DNA of 64,000 nucleotides from Sabethes cyaneus (GCF_943734655.1 NC_071355.1:227111027-227175026); one strand, 5' to 3'. Counted from the stretch's first letter, positions 36,201-49,694 are shown. Notes: generated from the sequence alone by a model not told the origin. Numbers and translations: made by a program.

Positions 36201-37367
36201 ACCGTCTATAAGAATTTCTTTAATCAACAAAAGCTCGTGCTGGAGTTTACTATCGAAAACATCGAAAGGTTGTTCCAGATGGACCGCAAGAAATTGATTC
36301 AGTTGGCTTTACTGGTGGGCAGTGATTATACAACAGGTAAGTCTTTCGTTTAAATGCCGACTCCGTATAGTTTGTCATATATACGCAATTTATTTTAAGG
36401 AATTCACGGTATCGGAGCTGTGACGGCACTGGAAATTCTTGCATCGTTTCCATCCACTCCAGAAAAGGAAGGCGAAACGAGTGAAATAATGTCCTTGCTT
36501 TCGGGTTTGCGTAAGTTCCGTGAATGGTGGAATCACGGACGTAACAGTTCCACCGGAACGCGAATTACGCTCAAGTCGAAGCTGAAAAACATAGAGTTTT
36601 CGGAAGGCTTTCCTAGTTCTGGCGTAGTTGAAGCATACCTCTACCCGACGGTCGATGGAAGTAAGGAGGGTTTGTCTTGGGGTTACCCTGATGTGGAACG
36701 ATTGCTCGATTTTGCTAAGCAGAAGTTCGGATGGGCAAGTTCAAAGACAAATGATATTCTCAATCCCGTGTTGAAGCGACTAGATGAGCGAAAATCGCAA
36801 GCATCAATAAAGAATTATTTTAAGGTTCAGAGTGCGGTTGCCTACAATCAGGTGAAGGTTAGCAAACGTGTTCAACAAGCAGTTGATGTAATGGCTGGTA
36901 AAGCACCAGCAGAACCGACGAAAAGTCCTAAGAAACGCCCTTCCAGAAAAAAGAAAGCTAATGATGTAATAGTAGTTGAAGATTTGACTTCAGAGAGCAA
37001 AGAAGTCCAAAACGAGGAAGCAAATCTAATTGAACCGATGAAACCAAGAGGTCGAAAGCCGACTGCTGGTAGAGGAAAGAAAACGGCATCGAAGGCACAG
37101 TCTAGCATCGACACAGATAAACCTTCCACATCCCTATCCAACATATCCGGAATAATTGCTAACATCAACGATCAATCGGCGGAACAACTTGGCGAGAGCA
37201 TTGTGAAGAACAAAAAATTAGCAGCGAAAAACAAGATACCGGATTTCAATCCAGCTATTACGCAACGTTTGAAAGACCAAGAAGAGATGGCTAACCGGAA
37301 GCAACGTGCCATCGAACTATTTCGTAAGACTCACGCCGATTCAAAAAGCAAGAAATCACGAAGGTAA
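33229..37367 (+). CDS. mus201: XPG/ERCC5-type structure-specific endonuclease (mus201 orthologue), complete, 5 exons
   Basis: Nuclear FEN1/XPG-family nuclease that cuts 3' of the lesion bubble in nucleotide excision repair together with TFIIH and XPF-ERCC1. Exons: 33,229-33,316; 33,391-33,566; 33,629-35,071; 35,136-36,336; 36,400-37,367. All introns are short (61-74 nt) and GT-AG, with phases 1,0,0,1, and give 1,291 residues (human about 1,190, fly about 1,240). The XPG-N domain (residues 1-100) starts 'MGVTGLWKLVE' and has D30 and D77 ('VFVFDGG'). A long acidic spacer follows, with a ubiquitin-interacting motif near 350-365 ('EELQLAIKMSLM'). The XPG-I domain has E894/E896 ('APMEAEAQCAF'), D915/D917 ('TDDSDIWLFGG') and D966 ('GSDYTTG'), followed by the helix-hairpin-helix 'GIHGIGAVTALEIL'. 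A PIP box lies at 1103-1110 ('QASIKNYF'), with a basic tail 'KSKKSRR' at the end. All metal-binding acids are intact, so it is likely functional. The start was chosen because Met-Gly is essential and conserved in the family. Confidence 0.96.
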
Positions 37368-37443
37368 GTTGGTAGTAGTGATAGCTGTATACAAGAAACG
37401 CACTAATAGTGTACCTCCCAGTTGGTTCTCGTTGTTTAATTTA

Positions 37444-37449
37444 AATAAA
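37444..37449 (+). terminator. polyadenylation signal AATAAA of the XPG gene
   Basis: Canonical hexamer 77 bases after the stop codon, with T/GT-rich sequence after it. It supports the gene ending here. Confidence 0.65.
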
Positions 37450-38270
37450 GTAATTTGTCTTATAAGAAAGCTTTATCAGTACCATTTAATCTTAATTTGG
37501 CTCCGTTGTGATATGTGACATCCTTGATTTGAATGTACAGCATCTACACTGTGCCCTATTAAAATTGGATAATTGTAGACATCCGCTTTAGAACTCGCGT
37601 AGTCCGGGTTGTCATTGGCTAAGCCAGCGGAAGAAATGGCAATTGTCTTCTTATCTGTGCTTTTAGCTGCGCTGACAGTGTTTCATTTGCATTTCATTAC
37701 AGTAAATATTTCCTTTCCTTTGCTGTGTTTACCTTTGTAGGTAGAACCAAGCTAGTTGATTGGAACAAATTAATGAAGCGGCAGAATGCTCTACTATTTG
37801 ATTTTTTGGGAAGTGAGCGATTTCATCCACTTTAAAATTTAAATCTCGGTTTTAGCTGAATCACAAAAGCAGATGTTCTTTTCTATTGACCGCGGATAAC
37901 ATGAGCGACAAACTTCAATCCCAAATTTTTATTAATCTGTTACCAGAAACGGGTTTTGTTAACAGTCAGGGTGATTTTGGCTAGGCTTTAGACTATTCGG
38001 CATTGTACGTACTTCCAACCACGTAGCCAGAGGTGGGGGCCAGGAGCCCTATCTTGACTCCTAATACATTATATGCATATCAAAAACTGCTTCCGAAATT
38101 GGGCTCTCCGACGAAAAGTTAATGACTGCTAATTTCCCGTTAACTATATTATTTTTGAAATCGAAAAGTGTTTTTACAGGGTACTTTGAAAATGCGTCGT
38201 GTGAGAATCATATCGTCCCATTGAGGGCCACTCCACGTTTGCTACATGGGTGGGATCTCTAAAGAGACAT
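37450..38270. other. intergenic, nothing recognised
   Basis: No exon-like frames or repeats recognised between the XPG poly(A) signal and the satellite-like array. Confidence 0.4.
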
Positions 38271-38560
38271 TTTACGCCAATTTCGAAATTTACGCGGTTT
38301 TTTTACGCGAATTTAGGAATTTACGCGGTTTTTTACGCGGATTTCGGAATTTACGCGATTTTCGGAATTTACGCGAATGCGCTCAATTAGTCTCTTTTTT
38401 CGCGTAGTGTTAAATTCCACGATTTTTTTTTTTACTCGAAATTTTGGTTTTTTTACGCGAATTTTGGAATTTACGTGGTTTTTTCCGCGAATTCCAGAAT
38501 TTACGCGTTTTTTCTTACGCGAATTTCGGAATTTACACGGTTTTTTACGCGGGATGTATC
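38271..38560. repeat. short-period satellite-like array (TTTACGCG..)
   Basis: Repeats of about 30 bp built from 'tttacgcgaatttcggaa' and 'tttacgcggttttt', with point changes and a degenerate stretch near 38,380-38,440. CpG in every acgcg. Reading frames here are artefacts of the repeat. Confidence 0.9.
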
Positions 38561-41040
38561 CTTCGAGTAAAAACGACTTGAGTGTATACGATATGTTGGG
38601 TTTCATTTTAAAAATGCTATATTTCTGGATGAGTACATCATTATATATTGCACCATATTGTATCAGCACCTCAGTACTAGGGAAGATTTGAAAGCAGGAA
38701 TGTTTACTCCACCGGAATGCGACAAAGTAACAAAAATATGCTCATTAGTGAACATCAAACACATCAGGTGAATTTTCTTAATACTGTGCATTTCAGCTGA
38801 TTTGTTTCAGAACAGAATTTGGTTCGGTTCCGAATATATAAATGCTGCTAACTAGTGCAATGAAGCAAATGAAACGCTTATAACTTATTTTGATATGTCC
38901 TAACCTAACGTATTACATCACATAACGGCACTTATCGCTCACTTGCTCAGTACAGTTTACTTTCAGCATTTCACATAGGTCTAGGTTTGCCAGAAACAAA
39001 GACCTTTCGGGACGGGGGGACTCTGTAACTCTTCTAAAATAGAAATAATCGAGATTTCAAATGAAAATGTGTCTAATCGTCGTTCTTGCACGAGGAGCCA
39101 GTATGGGGAAATTTGACTTTGAAACTTTTCATTGATTTTCCCAATTGCTAGTAAAACAATGCTTTTATTAATTTACATAACATGCAACCGTTAAACATTT
39201 TAAATCAATTGGTAAGCAAACGATTCAAATTCGTTCAGATTTGGTTGAGCTTTTAGCGTTCATCATTTTATATTTTTTAATAACGCCTAAGTCTAAATTT
39301 TGGATTGACATCCTGCATTAAGACGTAGTTCTTCGTTAAAAAGCAGTTATAGGTTATACATATGATAAACAAGAAATGTACTACACGTATTCAGTTATTT
39401 TAATTATCTTTCGAAATCAATGCGTAGAAAACCAAATTTGTTCAAATATGCACATAAGATTTTGGTCATCCTGGAAAACTTCGAAAATTGGCCCAAAAGA
39501 CAGTATTTTTAGGGATCATAGTGACTTAGTGAGTCAAATGTTATCGTTTGCTGGTAGAAGCAAATGGCGCCGAAGTTCTGTCTAGAACACATGCAGTGCT
39601 TTGATTTGTTAGGCACATAGGATTACGCCTGCTTCACAAAACGTTTGATATGAAATCATGCGCTAAAACTGCTAAACTATGCAAATTGAGGAACTTAGCT
39701 TTTCCTGTTTCGAGAATCGGACGGACGGAATAATACGGACTATCAAAGTCTAGTAAGAGATTTTCCCGCTTCAGAAAGGTAGAACAAAGCAATAAATCCC
39801 CATTCGGACGTTTTAATCTTTAGTAGATACTCGGTTGCGACTGAGTGCGGTTCAGTGTGTCAGATATTTACCTACTCTTGGGAACATAGTTCACTGAGTA
39901 ATGCTACTGTGTGATACTACCAATGTGTGTAGAGTTCGTTGAAAAGAACATGCAACTTTAATTTACTGGATGTTAGATCCGTGTTGCCTTCTCCTACACG
40001 CACAAGACATTAGCCTTATCAAGCAAGTAAGTGTAAGTAAGAGCAACCACAAAATGTAAAGGAAGTAAACATTGCTACTGTAGTGGATCGGTGAACTTAA
40101 AGCAAATTGGTTCTGTAATCCAATACTCATCCAAGTTTGCCAAAATATTCGTTTTTGTGTATGCCAGAAGGGCATTGGATTAAATGGTCACCGCGATTGT
40201 CTCAATGGTCGTCTTTTGTGGCAGGCCCCGATTGCTGTACACAGTTTACTGCTCATACCCATTGATGGGGTTGTGCTAGATAATTGTAATCCTGTGCCCC
40301 AATTCGGTACTACATGGTTAATAAAACCCATGACCGTTTTGGAATTTAGGATATTCTTTAAATGATAAACAGTGGGGCCGTGTCCGTTTGGGGGTTCCAT
40401 GATTGTGCGTAGTTCACTACGACATATACTTCCCCAGCTTCTACCTTTTCAACTTGTTTAACCTCCTAGTGGTAATCTCCATTGGCGGCGGCCATTGTTC
40501 CCTCTTCTGCTATGGAGTTGACCCAGGCTCTCTTCTTTCTTCTCAGAGCTTCATAACATCCCCCCTCAGTTCGGTGTATCGTTCACGGATTACTTTTCAG
40601 GAAAGTAAAAAAATAATTTCAGTCAATTTGTTAAGATAGATGTTAGGAGCAATGCAAAATGAACAACGTCAATTCTAAAATTGAATATTTTTCTTGGAAT
40701 ATCTCAATATACTAGCATTGTTTTTTTTCGCTGAAAAATGGCAACACTGCCAATTATTGTAGAACTTCCGATTCGATAGACCATAAAACAAAGCTGATGA
40801 TTTCTCGCATAAAGGCACATATCTCACGCCTTTTTGGAATAGGACTTTCCTTATAACTCTTTACCTGTCTCATTATTATTTGCGATCTACGTCGCTAGTT
40901 TAAGCTGCTAGGTATATCTTCTAAGACCGATCTCACGAATTCGGAACGGTTTTCCCCTGATTGATGGCTATCGCGTGATTAACTTCAATTATATTAACGA
41001 TTTTTGCCATATCTGAAAACGTACTTCCAGCTCTGCTCGC
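38561..41040. other. intergenic, no gene recognised
   Basis: Short frames on both strands lack any family resemblance. Two adjacent minus-strand frames (39,963-40,175 and 40,188-40,400) look vaguely continuous but have no recognisable domain. Confidence 0.35.
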
Positions 41041-42400
41041 GGTATTCTGCTGGCTCGTGTTGCTCAGCATGCAGCGCACCGCACCGCACGGCTGAACGCA
41101 GTCTAGCTAGCTTAGTCGTCCACTGTGCGCGTGTGAGCGGGCGGGCGAACAAGAGAGAAAGCTAATTTTGCAAATCTTCCTCTAGCATGAGATACTAATC
41201 GAGTGCTACTATTCATCCATCAGACTGATTCGGATGCTCGATGCGCGCGTTCCGTTCTTCGGTATCGGCGATATAATACGCGGTGTTTTATCGGTGAAGC
41301 AAGGTTCGATTGCTGAGATTCCTCGTATCAGGGATGTGCAACTCTAGCAGTCGTACTTAGTCCTTTTCACGGAAATTGCAGATTACCGAGTCGCAGAGTG
41401 TTAGTGTGTTAAACGGTGAGCATCGAGTTTCAACCAAAACGTAGTTCCCATTTCACGAATATTGATAAGACAGACACAGGTTGTGATTAGATTGGAAAGC
41501 GTTGAATTTCATTGTAAAGGAACGCACAAAGGAGTGACACGCAGTTGCGAATCGGTGTATTGGACATAAGGCCTTAAGAGAAGTCCCGTGTGTGATTATA
41601 CTACGGTGTTGATGTCCGCCCAAATGGAGCGGAAGACCGGGCACTTCTCAAACACTGCGTAGTGGTAACAAAAGCTAACGCGATCGTAAAACGGCCGAAA
41701 GCAAACACACATGGTGGTAAAAATAGTCAACAAGTGTCAATCCTATATCGTAATATTTCAGTGAGAGAAAACGGAAAAAAGTAACGTCACTCACGCGGGA
41801 AATAAACGCCCAGCTATAATAGTAGAAGAAGAGCAAAACAGGCAAAAGAGTGGCAAAACTTGCGGTGCAGATAGATAAATTACCGACCAATTATAGCAGG
41901 AAAGAATAAATAAGTCGGGTATTGTTGGCGATCGAGACCCCAGAGAAAACGTGTAATGAAATAACAGAGTTGTGATACAAATCATATGATAGTGATGTTA
42001 GCACTAATTAATAGCTCTCTAGGTGATCGTAAATTCCAGCCATTGTCAGGTCCATGTTTCAGTAGCAAATGGTGAATAATACGTCAGAACAATCGACAAA
42101 AGTGAGCAGTGATTCTCGGTTTGATTAATTGAAAATTTGTTCCGGACGTGTGCGATTGTCACGGTGAGCAGCGAAAATTCGACAGCATTTCGTCATTCAT
42201 AGAACCTTTTGCTGTAGTAGTTCCGATTTGTATAAAGCCTGAATTAGTCAGTGGATGCGCTACGACGCTTAACACACAGTGGAACAGTGACCTTGGATCA
42301 TTGGCCGAAATTTACCGACAGCAACGCATGAGGTGCACAGAATGGTCAGCAGATAAGATCGATTTCTTATCACTCGAAGGTGATTCAAAGTTTGTGTGAC
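41041..42400 (+). promoter_or_regulatory. candidate distal promoter and 5' UTR exons of the SLC6 gene
   Basis: A GC-richer island with 'gcaccgcaccgcacgg' and 'gcgggcgggcgaa' motifs, many short upstream ATGs (for example a 17-codon frame at about 41,610) and a good donor 'aaacg|gtgagc' (exon edge 41,415). The next plus-strand gene downstream is the SLC6 gene, whose first coding exon opens with an acceptor at 49,694 and so needs an upstream non-coding exon. This island is the best candidate in the 12-kb gap, but the link is inference. Confidence 0.35.
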
Positions 42401-45400
42401 TTATATGTATTGCTTTACTCTATTTAGTATTTTATATCACCAATATCCAGCCGGTGTCATGCTTCTTGGAACTTCATTTCACATAGCTTTTTTAGACATT
42501 TAAATTGATATCGAGAAACATATCAGACTGAACGTTCGTGACACTGACTTATTTTTATCGGTAGGTAATGGACAACGTAATGGGCAGTGATTTTTAAAAC
42601 TGGTTTCTTTGCCTTAATGAATGAAATGCATAGATCCTAGCTTTATGAAGATTCAGTGCCAATTATTCTTATGGTTACAATTTCGGTATAATACGACCAT
42701 AAGCTTGTTAACTTACCCAAGTACCCAAGTGTAAAATTATGTCAACTAATTAGCGGTGTCGGTTATATATAATTCAATTGAAGATGACCCGTCTGGCTTG
42801 TATTCGTCATTCGCACATATACGGCTAGAGAGAAAAAAGCTCTTAGCTCTAAGCAGATAGTCACGCTATTCGCTTATCAGTCTAATTGAAATTTCAAGTT
42901 TGTGTATCAAGAACGTTTTGATGGTAACGAATGGAAGATGATGATAGTGCGCCGCACATGACCTAATATATTGGCTTAAGAAACGTGAGAGAGATAAGCT
43001 TAAGGCGCGTTATCGGCCTATGGCAGGCGGCAAAATAAAGAAAAAACTGCAATAGTTTTGCTACATATTTGCGTTGAAAAACGACCTAACACTTTGGTTT
43101 ATAAACAAAAACAATTATCGCCCGGCGCATATACTAACATACCTATTTGTGTATTTTGAATATCTGTCGAGAAAAACAAACATCGAGGCATCGTGAATAA
43201 AATTTAGATTTTTGCGTACGCCGCTTGACACGGATTGATCGAGACAACTCGGTATTGTGCTGTTCAACAAATTTGTTCAACATCATGTTAATAATGAGTG
43301 GTTAGGTTTTTAACCTCTATCATTTTATCATCGAGATAAAAAATCGCCTTGAGCACTAAGCGTGGCTAGTACAGTTTATAGCAACTTGTGGATTTATTAT
43401 CCAAGATTGCACGCTGTAGTTTTTATGGGTTAAATCCAGTAACAGTTTCTCTAAGTTTCTGAAGGTCCTCCCAAAACGGCAATGACAGATAGTATGCAAG
43501 ATACAGTGTGTTTCATTCCTTTTCAATAAAAAAAACAAAAGTTCCTGCATATTCCTAACCCAGTTGCTAAAGTTTTGGTATTCAAATTCAAATTCTTTGA
43601 AAAATCAATAAATAATTTTATCATCCAATAGTAAAACCATGCTAAGAAGTACGAAATTCTGTACGTTAATATTCAATAAATTCATGAACGATCTGCGCAC
43701 CGCATATTCTTCCTAAAAATCATAGCATTAATAATTGAATAGATCTTTGTGCACATATTTTCTTAAATGTGTTAATCAAGATCAAAATTTGCAGGCATTT
43801 AGAAGTTTTGACTGAAATGTGGGGAGCGCAGAATTAGGCACTATGTGCAGAATTAGGTGCGTATACGGTATATTAATTCTAAGGGAAATTTAATGGAATG
43901 GAAATATATTTCATAGTTCTTGAGCAAGACATCCAAGAATTTTTTTTTCATGAACATAGCAAGTAAATTTTCTTAGCAATGCAATATTACCTACCTTCAA
44001 AAAGAAATTTCCACGGCGGCACAAAATTTCTTTATTAGTTAGGTTTTCCATTCACTGAGGAAATTTTTGTGAATCTTTTCTTCTAAAACATATTTTAAAA
44101 AAAATTGCTTGCTTCTCCATAAAAAAATGTTTGCTCTACGATGCTTGGTTCTCGAGATAAGGAAAATGGAACCTGAAAATTGAATAGTAAGTTTAGTGAA
44201 GAACCGTCCAAGCGTTTTGGAGTTATAGCGGTATATACAAACTTACAAACATAATAATCGACCTATAATACACAATGTTATAGTGATATGTGTAACTTTG
44301 GCCGCAGAATTGCCGGAAATTCTAAGGGTAAGATAAAAATCGAAAATTGGAGAAGCGCATAAGTTTTGAACGCTCATGACTCAATCATTTTAAGACAGAT
44401 TTGCACAATCTTTGCATCAATTACAGTATTTTATTTATGTTGCCACAATGATGCTAGTTGGGTTTATTTAATTTAATATCAGCAGCCAATTTTCGGCATT
44501 TTTCTGCAGTGGCGAGAGACAATTGGTTACAATCCGTTTACCTGGGGTGATCCTTAATATACCAGCTAGCACCAAATCGTATATTAGTGCATGAAAATTA
44601 TCGTAAATATCTCTTAACGATTTCTGAACCGTAAAAAAAAGTTTAATGAAGTACGCATAAGTTGATTTTCAATCGTTCATAATGATAACAAATGACGAAC
44701 ATAGAATTGTACGGAGCCAGTCGCGCTTAATCGGATATTATCGTATATAGATGCATCCCTTAGAATTATTCCCTATTACTTATCTCGTCTCCAGGATAGC
44801 CAGTTTTGCGCATTGAATACAATTTTTTTTGGATGTGTATTAGACGTAACGACGCAAGGCTCAGTTATAACTTCAACATAGGGGAAAGTAGTCAACAGTG
44901 AGACAGCAGTAACAGTTAGACAACGGGAATGACATCGCTATAAGGCCTTCAAGATCCGTTATATTCTCCTGGAAAGGGAGGTTTGTGAATCTCCATCATG
45001 TGATGTAGTTTGAAAAAAAAAATCAAGGCATTTTCCAAATATTAAATAATAAACATTGATTTAAATATTGATATTAAACAATATGACAATCGAATTGTTT
45101 GCTAACTCCGCTATTTTACTATTTTTTTATGAAACATTTCTATTGGAAACAGTGAGACAGGCAGACATGGGTAACATTGAGACAGAGATCTCGCATATGC
45201 AAATTTGTACAAATATAAAATTTGTGCAAAGCAATTTTTTTAAGTTTCTTTATGTTGAATTGTAAATCAATCCATAGGGATTGCCTGTAAATGAATTCTT
45301 GTGTGTAAATCAAAAGCCTGATGACCAGGATTTGTCCTTTATATGAATATATATGTATACTTGTTGTCTCACTCTTTCCACCTATTGGGTGGACCTGACT

Positions 45401-46329
45401 GCGTATTGGGAAATAATGAGACAATTTTGTGGTTGTAACTAGTTTAGCTTATAACCAAAACGACTGAAATTTTTTTCAGACAACTAGAAGGATATACCTT
45501 TCAAATGGATTGAAGACCTCGTTGGTAGCTATCATCAAAAACTTTTTAATATCTTTCGTCTTGAAACGTCTTTCCCCTAGTTGGGAAGTTTCTTTAGGTT
45601 GTCTTTGCTATTGGCAATTTTGTTAACTTATGTTTACAAATATCACAGAATGAGACTGAATTTGATATATTTGCATCGTTTGTCCTATTATCGTGCTACG
45701 ATTTCTCGCACGATAACGGGTTCTGATTCACTCAGTGACATAGGGTAAGGTAACCTATAGTGGACCTCGGGTATAATTTCAGCGTTTATTAGCTTGTACT
45801 TCTTATTTCTGAGGATGTATGGCATGAAACAGCAGGTATTAAACATAACACAGTTTAGCTGCTTTTGATTACTAACGCCTTAAATCATCACATTCAACTA
45901 GTGAGGGTTCATATAGTTAACAATGCAGAAAATGTCTCTCCATGCAAAATACTCTAGAATTGCTATAATGGGCCCGGCTGTTATCCTATTGTCAACCATA
46001 CGGGTCCATACACGGAAAACGGACATTAGAATGCAGAAAATTCATATTTCGTAAACAGTGCAGGCGATTTCGTTACCAAGTTATAGGTATCCTGGGGATC
46101 AACTCATGGATTTTCATATGGCATTCTTGGAACTCTTGGATTCTATAAGCAAGGCATCCTGTGCGAACCTCTGCAGAATTCTATCAGACGATTCCAATGC
46201 GAAGAATCCCAGAGAATCTGGGCGAATCTTTTTGGTTCGCCCGGGTAGAATGCCCTAAAAATTTTATTGTTCCTCTCGTTTCGAAATCCGCTCGCCGGAT
46301 CACGTTAATATTCAAAAAGGAAAGTCTAT
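42401..46329. other. no gene recognised
   Basis: AT-rich. 44,880-45,430 repeats 'agtgagaca'/'tgagac' motifs on both strands and may be an unrecognised repeat. No coding evidence. Confidence 0.35.
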
Positions 46330-46402
46330 TTTTATACGACAGACTTCGCAACCAGCTGTTAGAATGCACAGTGCGGGGTCAGTGATAGGATCCTTGACTC
46401 TT
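46330..46402 (-). mobile_element. SINE family 1 fragment, antisense
   Basis: Minus-strand 'ggatcctatcactgaccccg' ... 'ggttgcgaagtctgtcgtat' matches the body of family 1. The tRNA-like head is missing. Confidence 0.6.
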
Positions 46403-46429
46403 TAGTATTAATTCACCTTTAATATTAAT

Positions 46430-46860
46430 TTTAAGTAATACACAGGACAGAGTCCATTCCCAGCCTGTCGCAACGCAATTGTCCGATTTGAAAGGAATTG
46501 AGAGTATTCCTGCAACACGCACGTAGTATATCATTTGCTTCAGGATAGCTTTGTTCAGCCGCGTCAGTTTATGTGGAAAAGCTGTTAGCGCTCGAATGTA
46601 TCATATGCTGCCCTGAAATCCAGGAAAGTGTTATCGTTTATAGGCACTCCTAGATTAACTTTCGTCTCCTTCTGTTAAGTCACCATTGAGATGCCCACCT
46701 GTTGCTCACTTCGCGGTCGTTTATGACTAGGCTTCCCTCTTCGTCTCTAAGTATATCCAAACCTTTTTTTTCCTCAGGATCGTAGTCAACTCGTTCCACG
46801 ATCGCTGCTCTTGGCCAAATTCTCCCTCTTGGCAATGCTTATATAGGTTTTCTAAGCCCT
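46430..46860 (-). mobile_element. non-LTR retrotransposon fragment, antisense
   Basis: DNA-level match to the 17.5-kb and 53.4-kb copies, for example 'tcatatgctgccctgaaatc' against 'tcgtatgctgctctgaaatc', the reverse of the RT motif-A region. Heavily eroded. Confidence 0.65.
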
Positions 46861-46879
46861 TTATCCCCTCCTCTCCCTC

Positions 46880-47640
46880 CATCTAGTTTATATTCGATCA
46901 CTTTTTAGGCTTTTACGAGTTACATTGATATTTTTGCTCCAATCTAAGACGCACCGGGCATAGTGGCAGGATGCCAAATGCGGCCATAAGAGTATTGGGT
47001 CTTTGTGAGATATCAAGAGTGAAATCCGCTTTTGGAGGCATTCGTCCTTGTAGATTTGTCCGTTGACGGTCCCTGATGAGATGAACGGCTGACTCATTAT
47101 CTATGTCATAAGCGCAAATAATCGCTTGTCAGACAAGCAATTTTTTAACGAATTTCGACAGTTTCTTCACCTGTACACGTGTCTCGGAAACGGTGAACCT
47201 AGATATGATAACATAGTATATCTGTCCCGGCATTCGGTAGGTATCGACCTTAGTGTACATCACAATGCGGAATGGTTTTGTGAGCCACTTCCTGTGCAGC
47301 TTACTAGGGCGAATTTTGGACACCGTGTTCTGTTTGTCTTTCCGTACCTTGTAGTTCAGAATCTGTAATTGTTTTTTTTGTACAAAACAAACTGAAGCTT
47401 TCCCCTTTTTGTCACATTCCGAATTGAATGTTCAGTTGATGCTTAAATTGATTAGTTACCGTCCTGGCCTTCATCAAATCTAACAGTGCAGTATTTTCTA
47501 ACGCTACCATCCTTCCGCTTGGCGGTTTGATGCTCCTTGAACGTTTTAATCACTTGGGATAAATGTGCGATTTCGAGCTCTTTGTTGATCCATTGATAAG
47601 GAGCATTTGATTTTAGGAAGTGAGTGCCCAACATTTTTGC
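46880..47640 (-). pseudogene. mariner transposase remnant, antisense, internally deleted
   Basis: Three minus-strand pieces in order. 47,634-47,452 is an N-terminal piece ending 'VIKTFKEHQTAKRKDGSVRK'. 47,323-47,129 has 'KWLTKPFRIVM' and 'KKLSKFVKKLLV'. 47,097-46,888 has 'SGTVNGQIYKDECLQKR' and 'LWPHLASCHYAR'. The first catalytic block 'DDETYVK' is destroyed and the second reads PHLASCHYA instead of PDLASCHY, so the aspartate is lost. Related to but distinct from the 3.3-kb copy. The TIRs were not identified. Confidence 0.8.
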
Positions 47641-49694
47641 GCACTTTTTCTAGTTCCGAAGCCATAAACATGACTGTAACTATTCAATCGATATCAATGA
47701 AATTGTGCCTTTTAATATAAACAATGCTTTCAACTACTTTCAGTCAAAATATCCCAATTTTTACTCACAAGCCAAAAAGGTACAAACAAATGAGTGTGTC
47801 TATTTGCTCGAATTCACTCTTTACAAGTTTTTTCATTTCAAATTATATGTAGATAACGATCCGTTCAATCTGCAAAAATGGAAGTTGGCCTATTTTCGAC
47901 ATAATAACCTAAAATATGGTGAGGAATAAGTATCTTAAGATATAGTAACTTACTATTAGTAAGGAGCAAATACCATATTTTTACAAAAAGAATGAAGAAA
48001 GAAAAAATGCGCACACGCAAAACATGTTTTAATATAGTTAACCAGTGATACCAGTAGATTTTGTGATAACATCAAGCGTTTGTGCCAAGGGTGTTTGCAT
48101 GAAATCATTATTTGATGCCCTCTTATTTTAGTCCCCTCTCGTTATGAGGTAATTAACTGGAGTGCTGTAGTAAAAGTACTCACGACTAACAAATTTCATG
48201 AATTTGAATGATTAACGCTTGCATACTACATGTAGTGCCATAATCTACTAAACATCAGTGATCAGTTTAGAATGTACTCTCACTGTCAAGTTGAGTTGTT
48301 CCGATGCATGTTGTATTTAAAACTCAGAACGCACGCGATCTCTGCTGCCTTTAATAACGGTCTAGTGCGGTATCATATAAAAAGTAACACCCACGTCGTA
48401 TGAACGGCTAGTAGCATGATCTTTATTCTAATGAACTCATTTCGTTAGTATTGTGCTGTTTTGTGTCATTTCATATCATATACCTATTGATAAATTAAAA
48501 ATCCGAGGCTCATTGTTATTTTCAATAGAACAGAAAATGATTTAGGAGATCAGACCTGAACGTATTTTAAGCAATCAATCAACCAATAGTTTTGACCAAA
48601 ACACTGCATGGTACATTTTAGTGACGATATAAAATAACCTAACACATCAGTAACAGACAATTAAGCACTGAATACCACTAATATGACAAAACGGATCATC
48701 ATTGTAAGGCATTGAGGAAATATTTCTTTTTCAGTTCAGAATTAATGCATATCCGGTGTACAATTTTTGTTATCTGCCAACGTATACACTTGAATGATAG
48801 AAAACTCGCGAAAACGCATATAAAATTCCTCAACATCTCAAAGACAAAGTGTGTTCAAACAGATTAGAGTCGAAATCTTTTAGCAAATAAATCTTAAAAG
48901 CATCACTTTCTAGCATTTGTTTTCACCTGGATCATAGTGTCACTGGCCCCACACAAGTGGGTCTTCGTCATCATCTTCATCAGTAGTACCGCATTTTTTA
49001 TCGCTTGATTTCATTTTCTTCCGCTATTATTAGTGCCGGCTAGGCCGACTGACCGTGGCAATGGGTACCGCCGCCGATTTCGCTTCGTTTAATAATAAAA
49101 CAAAAGTGACAGTGTTCTTCAACGCCGCGGGCGCAGGGGACGCACGGTATACAGTGAGATGCTCTGTTTTGTCTTGCGAAAAAGTCACGTTAGTAATAAA
49201 CTTATTTACGGCTTTCGTCGATATAAAAAGGTACTTATTGAGAAAGTCTTGAGAAATTGAAAATCCACAAATTATGTGAGATGAACTGTGATGATTCATC
49301 TCAGTCTCTGGGTTAATTTACCGCACATTACAATGTGCCAGAATGGATTATGTTTGGATCTTCTAGTCTGAACGTTGACTGTATCTGTAATACTACGCTA
49401 TTGGTGAACTGAAGGATGCTCGATAAGAGATACCTAATGTTGGTGGCAATTGAAATTCCGAAGTCTAGACTATAAAATATTTGCGGGCTTCCCGGGGCAT
49501 GAGTGAGCATTGTGATAAAAATATAACAAGATCTCGGTCATGTTTTTTTCAACTCCATTAGTAAAGAGTTCTTAAGCGTTACGGTAATATAATTTTCAAT
49601 TCATTATTTTATTTTTATCATAGTAATAAGAAATGCTTAAACATTCTGCCAAAGTTCTTAACTTAATTTTTTTATTTTACTCTCCTAATTGCAG
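47641..49694. other. no gene recognised; upstream intron or intergenic DNA of the SLC6 gene
   Basis: AT-rich. A CpG-rich patch at 49,030-49,170 could be the end of an unrecognised mobile element. Confidence 0.35.

Noticed and set aside
42148..42399. 83-codon plus-strand frame in the GC-rich island
   Set aside because: No recognisable domain, not bounded by convincing splice sites, and could be an untranslated leader. Not called as coding.
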